DNA of 36,382 nucleotides from Stachybotrys elegans (taxonomy: Eukaryota; Ascomycota; Sordariomycetes; Hypocreales; Stachybotryaceae). The notes under the pieces were generated by a model. It worked only from the letters and a program-made list of their open reading frames with translations, was not told the origin of the DNA and searched no databases. The position numbers and the translations under genes were made by a program. The stretch's first letter is position 1. Each line of letters begins with the position of its first letter. This document shows, piece by piece, positions 31,537 through 36,382 of the stretch. The DNA is taken from positions 1 to 36,382 of the forward strand of contig JAGPNK010000050.1 of assembly GCA_020746835.1 (NCBI GenBank), written 5' to 3'.

Positions 31537-32328
31537 CTAAATCTCCATTCTCGGAATGCCACAGTGTCGCAAAGCCGCCAATGGACAAACGAATTCAGCA
31601 AGACACAAATTGCGCTAGACTAACAACTAACCCCGGTACGTTGTACTCACTGGTCTGCTGAGTCAACAGGGTACTTAGAGTACATGCTCAAAGCTCGGCT
31701 CACTATAACTCCAGTGGGCCTCAGTCCCTTAAGGCCACTAAAGCCTACCGGGCTAGCAGAGTACAAGTGTGCTAAGGTATCATGGCTCCCCTAAGGTTAT
31801 AGTAGAGAGTATGGCTATCAATGTACCCTCTTGTATTCCCCTATGACTAAGCAAGTGAGTACTTCAATCGCGGCAAAAACTTCTGGTAGCGACCTCAGTA
31901 GTCCATTGTGAATTGGGAGCCACCATAGCCTACCCTATAGCCTCTTGGGGCTCGGACCTATGATAGAGTAATATGGATTATCTGCGGATACCAATGGCTT
32001 ATCAGCAGTCAGATAATAGAGGCCCTCCGCCGGTGCAAAGTTGATAAGGCCATAGTTACATCGTTAAGATTGCCCAACCCCTCTGCAAGTCCTAAATGAC
32101 ATGTCGACGTGGCAAGTTGTGACTGGATGCTTCATGCAGGGTGGTAGGCCTCCAGCTATTCACATAATAGCATCCCACAGCCCCTGCCCACTCAAACGCA
32201 AACTTAACAGGCCCTCTGCAAATCAAGACAGATACGGTGAAATTGCTGTTCTGCTGATCAAGCAGGCAGACACATTGACGCCGCATATTTCCAGGAGGCA
32301 GGGTCGCACTTTGATTGACGAACCATAT
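31537..32328. other. no gene; possible decayed repeat
   Basis: About 0.8 kb without a supported exon. A 9-bp inverted pair (gtactcact near 31647, agtgagtac near 31853) and several agtact/gggctc-like words suggest old repeat sequence, possibly a decayed LTR or MITE, but no full terminal repeat could be defined. The frame continuing upstream of the next gene to 32101 lacks conserved sequence and is taken as leader. Confidence 0.35.
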
Positions 32329-34884
32329 ATGATGGAGCGACGCCTAGATCCTCAGATGCCCGAGCTCCACGACAGGGAAGCAGAGAGGGACGGACAAGTG
32401 CAACCTGATTATAATGACCCAGCCACTTTGGCCGCCCTTACCGGAATGGCAGCTCCGCCTACAATGAGTCCAGAGCAACTGCGTGCCAAAGCAGAAGGTC
32501 TATCGCAGAATATTCTCGCGAACTATGACATCCTGCAGGCAATTCTGGCTCGGCACGAGACCGTTATTCAAAAGCGCTGGGGCAAGAAGAAGAAACAACA
32601 GAAACTTACAATACTCGAAGAGTCATGGCCTGGGATGGCTAAGATGCATCGGCCCGATTTCGCTCTGTGGCGGCGAAAGTCTACAGGACCACAGTCCAGC
32701 GAAGAGGCACGGTCGAGAGAGAAGCACTTCATGTGCCCCTACATTAACCAAGAAGATTTGCTCAAGCCGAGGACTCTACTACTGCTCCTCAATGCGCGAG
32801 GTCACCACCACCCCGCTAGCTTTGCCGGGGCGGATTGCGACGCGATGCATTTCGGACGTGTGTCGCAGAGCTTGATGCCCATATTTCTAAACACATATAC
32901 CATGATCCTCAACGGGCCGCATGATACCTATAAGTACGGGGAGGTGGTGTCCTGGGATGAGGATGAGGATGCTTTTACTTGGTATATAAATGGGATGCAA
33001 TTCATGCCAGGAGAGGGTCTCCTCGTGCTTGAAGCCCAGGACCTGGTCATGGATTTTCTTGTTACTTTCTGCAACAAGATCCTTCACGACATACCGCCTG
33101 AAATTCTTCTCACGGATGCTTATCCCGTGGAACCGGTGCCATTGTTGAAGACTGAGAAGGAAATAGATGGGTCCGAGTCCATGGCCATCATGGCACTGGA
33201 AGCCCCCTATCGTGTTTCTGTCCATCTGGATTTTGCTCGGGTAGAAGCAATCCTCCGTGCACAGATGGAGTCTGCAGATGATCATATTGGGCAGCTGAGG
33301 GAAGATCCAGGATACTTTATCGAGCAGCTTCATGAGACCATGGAGCATCGCCAAGAGATGCTCAAGGATACTAATGGCGAAGCTCATCCTGCCCTGAGCT
33401 CAAGATTTCAGAACACATTCTGGACTCGTGTTCTGGGTAATCTTGTCTCAGACGCTTACTTGGTGTTTGAAAATTTCGCCAACCTACACAAGCAGGCGCT
33501 TCACTTACAGCAGACACATTCCAGGTATGAGTCTGCCATATCCACCGGGCAAAGCCTACCGGAGGAATTTTTAATGGCATTGCTTAAATTTCGACATCAT
33601 CTCAACCAAGCCGCTAGAGGCCACCAGAGTCAGCTCAAGCAGAGCGTGGTTGCATCGCCACCTATGCGCAAGTTTTTCGTGCGGACGCCCCCCGCCGACC
33701 CAACCTCGTCTAAAATTCATGTCAGGAGCAAATCCAGTGTCAAGAAGGACAAAAGTGAAGGTGAGGTCATCTGGCTGCTGCAAACACTCTGGGAGGATGA
33801 CCACAATCTCTTCTTGATGCGTATGCCATTTGTCCTCGACGAACTGGAGCGGCTCTTGTCAAACGAACCGCGAATGAAACATCTCATATCGACCAGCATT
33901 GCCACGCAGATAGGGAGACTCTCTACCATTGGGCACTGCCTCCGACAACTCGAGATGTATCAGCCGTGGGCGCGTGGCTTCCAGGACGCGTTGGTTAGCA
34001 GAGAGGGCTCTTTGAAAGAAGAGTTTGCCACAATAACTGGCCCTTGGGTTCAGTTGATCAAGGCAATGCACGAGAGAAACCCGAAGTTGCGACAAGTGGC
34101 AAAAATGTGCGAGTCTACTGAGAAATTTGAATATCCCTCAACAAAGCGCAGAACAAGAGAGACAACTGGGGTGATGATTCAAGCGGAAAGAAATCTTGAC
34201 CAGCTCTGGGACAGCATCGATCGATTGTTGCACGAGGATGCCGGAGGCTTGGAGGGTTTGGCGGTGAAACAAGCCCTATCTCGGCCGCGCTCAATGCACC
34301 GTACTGTAGAATGGGTTGAGCCCAAGCCTGTACCCAACGACCAGCAGAAGCTCATAGACTCCGATGCCGAGTTACTCTACAAGCCACTGTCGACACTATA
34401 CTTTGGTCACAACCAGCAAAATTCCGGAAAGCTTCCTGATCTTTCACGAGATAAGATAACAAGTACAAGAACAAAGGCCAAGAAAAGCACAATGATGGAG
34501 GCGAAATTGAAGGAAACATTCGTGGCAGCTAGTTCAACAACTTCGAACCCAACTGCTGCAATTCAGTTCGAGCGAATCAAGGTGGACGCCCGTGCGCTCA
34601 AGGTCTTCAGGGTGCTATTCTACAATCCGGCAATGACTTCAACGCCTGGAGAGATCTCATGGAAGGATTTTACGTATGCGCTGACATCCACCGGTAAATT
34701 CACTGCTGAGAAGCTATACGGCTCAGTCTGGCAGTTTTCCAAGATTGATGGGTCGGACCAGAGCCGGATCCAGTTTCATGAGCCTCACCCGCATGGAAAG
34801 GTCTCGTTTGTCACTGCGCGACGCCATGGCCGGCGATTGAGCAGGGCGTATGGCTGGACGGGGGAGACATTTATTCTCAAGTAA
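32329..34884 (+). CDS. large conserved fungal protein of unknown function
   Basis: Intronless frame, 851 residues from the ATG at 32329; the reading frame is open to an ATG at 32101, but the added part lacks conserved features. Recognisable family blocks: an N-terminal helix with KRWGKKKKQQKLTILEESWP and MAKMHRPDF, a CPYINQEDLLKPRTLLLLLN and RGHHHPASFAGADCDAMHFG block, a VVSWDEDEDAF stretch, and a C-terminal module KVFRVLFYNPAMTSTPGEIS, WKDFTYALTSTGKFTAEKLY, then FHEPHPHGKVSFVTARRHGR and the terminal RRLSRAYGWTG. I know these blocks from many large hypothetical proteins in Aspergillus, Penicillium and Fusarium, often multicopy; some entries carry the uninformative name ipa protein. There is no transmembrane segment or signal peptide. 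The catalytic nature, if any, is unknown. Confidence 0.85.
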   Translation: MMERRLDPQMPELHDREAERDGQVQPDYNDPATLAALTGMAAPPTMSPEQLRAKAEGLSQNILANYDILQAILARHETVIQKRWGKKKKQQKLTILEESWPGMAKMHRPDFALWRRKSTGPQSSEEARSREKHFMCPYINQEDLLKPRTLLLLLNARGHHHPASFAGADCDAMHFGRVSQSLMPIFLNTYTMILNGPHDTYKYGEVVSWDEDEDAFTWYINGMQFMPGEGLLVLEAQDLVMDFLVTFCNKILHDIPPEILLTDAYPVEPVPLLKTEKEIDGSESMAIMALEAPYRVSVHLDFARVEAILRAQMESADDHIGQLREDPGYFIEQLHETMEHRQEMLKDTNGEAHPALSSRFQNTFWTRVLGNLVSDAYLVFENFANLHKQALHLQQTHSRYESAISTGQSLPEEFLMALLKFRHHLNQAARGHQSQLKQSVVASPPMRKFFVRTPPADPTSSKIHVRSKSSVKKDKSEGEVIWLLQTLWEDDHNLFLMRMPFVLDELERLLSNEPRMKHLISTSIATQIGRLSTIGHCLRQLEMYQPWARGFQDALVSREGSLKEEFATITGPWVQLIKAMHERNPKLRQVAKMCESTEKFEYPSTKRRTRETTGVMIQAERNLDQLWDSIDRLLHEDAGGLEGLAVKQALSRPRSMHRTVEWVEPKPVPNDQQKLIDSDAELLYKPLSTLYFGHNQQNSGKLPDLSRDKITSTRTKAKKSTMMEAKLKETFVAASSTTSNPTAAIQFERIKVDARALKVFRVLFYNPAMTSTPGEISWKDFTYALTSTGKFTAEKLYGSVWQFSKIDGSDQSRIQFHEPHPHGKVSFVTARRHGRRLSRAYGWTGETFILK

Positions 34885-36266
34885 TAGCGCAAACGCTTGT
34901 TCTAGTGTAATCTGCATAGTGTTCTAGGTTCTTTCCCTAACCGATAAGTCAATCCGACCGTCAGAACTTCGTCTCTGCAGATACCGCTTATGTGCACAAG
35001 ATTGGTTGTGAAGGGAATGATGATGCCTTCATGCGCTGAAGTAGGAGAAGTGGGATTATGCAAACGATCTTCTGCTCATCTTGGCAGCAGCTATCAGACC
35101 AAGACGTTGGGGGCGTTGTAACTCCCCCTGAGCAGCCTGCAGAGGCCGGAAACGGCCAAGCGGAAGTGAGTCTATCCGTCCCGAGAGGTCTTCGAGGAAC
35201 AGTGTTGCTGACGGTGTACGATAGACCCGGGCTTTCGAGCCCTTCGAGCGACGGCCGGATAGTCCGGACCTGGAGCCCCCACCGGAACCGGAGGGGGCAA
35301 AACGACACCTATGTAGTATCGTAGGAGAGGGGATAGACGATAAGGCTATTATGAGACGATGTACTAGCATCCGTCCCTGCGTCGCGAGGCACTCTCCGTG
35401 CCGAGCCAAAATGCAAGTGCTTTGTCTTCAAATCAATGTCAATTTCGGATGCTACGTGACCACGCTTTTATCATGCCAATGTTGGCAGCTGGCGCTCAGC
35501 TTGAAACAGGGACATCGATGCAAAGCATTCAACCCTCAAGATTCCCCTACCTGCTCTTGACGCCTGCTTCGTCCCTTTGCCCCATACTATATTGTCCAAA
35601 CATGCGAGCAAAGAATCCCTTATCTATCTGCCCTTGAAATCCCCTACTGTTGTTTTGCGCCGATAGCTTTCCAAACGACTAGTCCACACCCGTTTGGGCC
35701 TCCCCAAAGATCCCTTGTACAGTGGAAGTGGCTGCAATCCAACACCCGTGTCCGTTTGGCTAAGCCGTCGCGGGATCCCAGTAGTCGCAATGCTCTCCTG
35801 CGTCTCTAGTGGTTCAGGGCTAGTAACCGAGACGCGTTCCATATTTGATTCGGTCGCTCCAGTAACTGGACCGAACATGTCTTTGATGCCGGTGAAGAAT
35901 GTAGAGAAAGTGAGTGTGTGTTGGCTGGGATATGCAAGGGAGTGAATAAACAGAAACTCGGCTTGTGGGCTGGAAGCCGCGACTTGGTTGCTTGAGGTCA
36001 GGAATGTAGCGCTGGCTTGTGACGTCGCAGCCACTCGGCCAGTCGGCTACGTACGGGCAGCCTGGCAATGACCTTATTGCTATTTCTCTCTACTGTTTAC
36101 GACTGTATTGGTTGCCGGGGCACTAGGCACTACCCCTACTATATTAGCTCTCTGCTGCTCCCACCTCAGACTGCATACCTCTTTTCATCATCATAACACT
36201 CAGTTCCTCAATCTCGACGCATCGCAAACCTAGTGCTCATCAATCGCCAAAACTTCATTTCCCCCC
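34885..36266. other. intergenic with a hairpin cluster
   Basis: No gene is strongly supported. Three short perfect hairpins lie at 35229-35299 (listed separately). A minus-strand ATG frame at about 35881-35624 (84 codons; MFGPVTGATESNMERVSVTS, ending YRRKTTVGDFKGR) reads plausibly but lacks a domain. The last 300 bases contain a CT-rich leader typical of a fungal promoter ahead of the BTB gene. Confidence 0.45.
35229..35299. repeat. cluster of three GC-rich hairpins
   Basis: Hairpin one is gggct-ttcg-agccc (35229-35242), with a TTCG tetraloop. Hairpin two is ccgga-tag-tccgg (35255-35267). Hairpin three pairs gccccc (35275-35280) with gggggc (35294-35299) around accggaaccgga. They lie in a GC-rich island within an otherwise ordinary intergenic region. 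They could be part of a structured transcript, a retroelement 3' end, or a chance GC cluster. Confidence 0.6.
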
Positions 36267-36382
36267 ATGGACGGAACCAAGGAAGAAACATCACAGCTGA
36301 GAGATGCTGCTCAGGCTGATCGCACCATTTTATGTGCTGATGGGGATGCTGTTCTTGTGGTTTCCAACAGCGACAAATCTGT
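36267..36382 (+). CDS. start of a BTB/POZ domain protein (cut by window end)
   Basis: Only 38 codons are visible from the ATG at 36267. After a polar leader (MDGTKEETSQLRDAAQADRT) comes ILCADGDAVLVVSNSDKS, which is the first strand of a fungal BTB/POZ domain (D.DGD.VLVV). The preceding bases have a CT-rich leader and a CAAA context. It resembles the BTB gene at 1057-2048 in type and orientation, but the visible part is too short to judge whether they are close paralogues. Confidence 0.6.
   Translation, partial: MDGTKEETSQLRDAAQADRTILCADGDAVLVVSNSDKS

Noticed and set aside
31641..31862. gtactcact / agtgagtac inverted pair suggesting a small inverted-repeat element
   Set aside because: Only 9 bp match and the flanks differ; no target duplication or longer terminal repeat is seen.
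35624..36034. 136-codon minus-strand frame
   Set aside because: It begins at GTG; the possible inner ATG leaves 84 low-complexity codons with no motif. Mentioned only in the gap note.
1..36382. CRISPR arrays, bacterial operons, rRNA and complete transposons
   Set aside because: None was seen. The window is fungal in gene structure, and the only mobile-element piece recognised is the LINE 3' end.

Overview
The window looks like an accessory, gene-poor stretch of a filamentous ascomycete (Pezizomycotina) nuclear genome. The reasons are short GT-AG introns (45-121 nt, several with a CTAAC/CTGAC-like branch site), monocistronic genes on both strands, and characteristically fungal families: a Goodbye-NACHT-ankyrin NLR, Zn2Cys6, tandem-PAS, BAH-PHD and Fungal_N-type proteins. 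Decayed gene pieces and a LINE remnant lie between the intact genes. I cannot name the species. All exon models were built by hand from reading-frame continuity and splice signals.

Layout. 1-2048: BTB/POZ gene. 2049-4448: no gene seen. 4449-5420: protein N-terminal methyltransferase (NTM1/Tae1-type). 5545-10461 (minus): intact nine-exon NLR of about 1473 residues (Goodbye-like, NACHT, winged helix, about 18 ankyrin repeats). It is divergent from a small integrase-zinc-binding gene (10674-11243), and a perfect 34-bp palindrome lies between them. 11490-12617 (minus): gene with an F-box/2EXR-like C-terminal half. 12960-13253 (minus): 3' end of a LINE element abutting a 122-residue unknown gene. 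13677-14504 (minus): DEDDy 3'-5' exonuclease-like protein. 14505-17418: mostly empty, with an ankyrin relic. 17419-19373 (minus): tandem-PAS protein whose conserved C-terminal part is cut off by two in-frame stops.

20389-20970: relic pieces of an NLR (winged helix and ITEAVV-type repeats). 21467-22546: Zn2Cys6 transcription factor. 22547-27300: mostly decayed sequence with a TPR relic, an F-box/LRR-like pseudogene and a short-chain dehydrogenase scrap. 27303-28826 (minus): BAH-PHD chromatin reader resembling the EPR-1 type. 29617-30940 (minus): Fungal_N-type protein, head to head with a truncated NB-ARC gene start (31249-31536). 32329-34884: large conserved fungal protein of unknown role. 36267-end: start of a second BTB/POZ gene.

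Taken together, the region resembles a birth-and-death zone for fungal innate-immunity (NLR/STAND) genes. It holds one complete receptor, one solo STAND-type N-terminal-domain gene and pieces of at least three others. The most notable arrangement is the intact NLR paired with a transposon-derived zinc-finger gene across a shared promoter that carries the palindrome. No single operon-like pathway is evident; the genes are individually transcribed.
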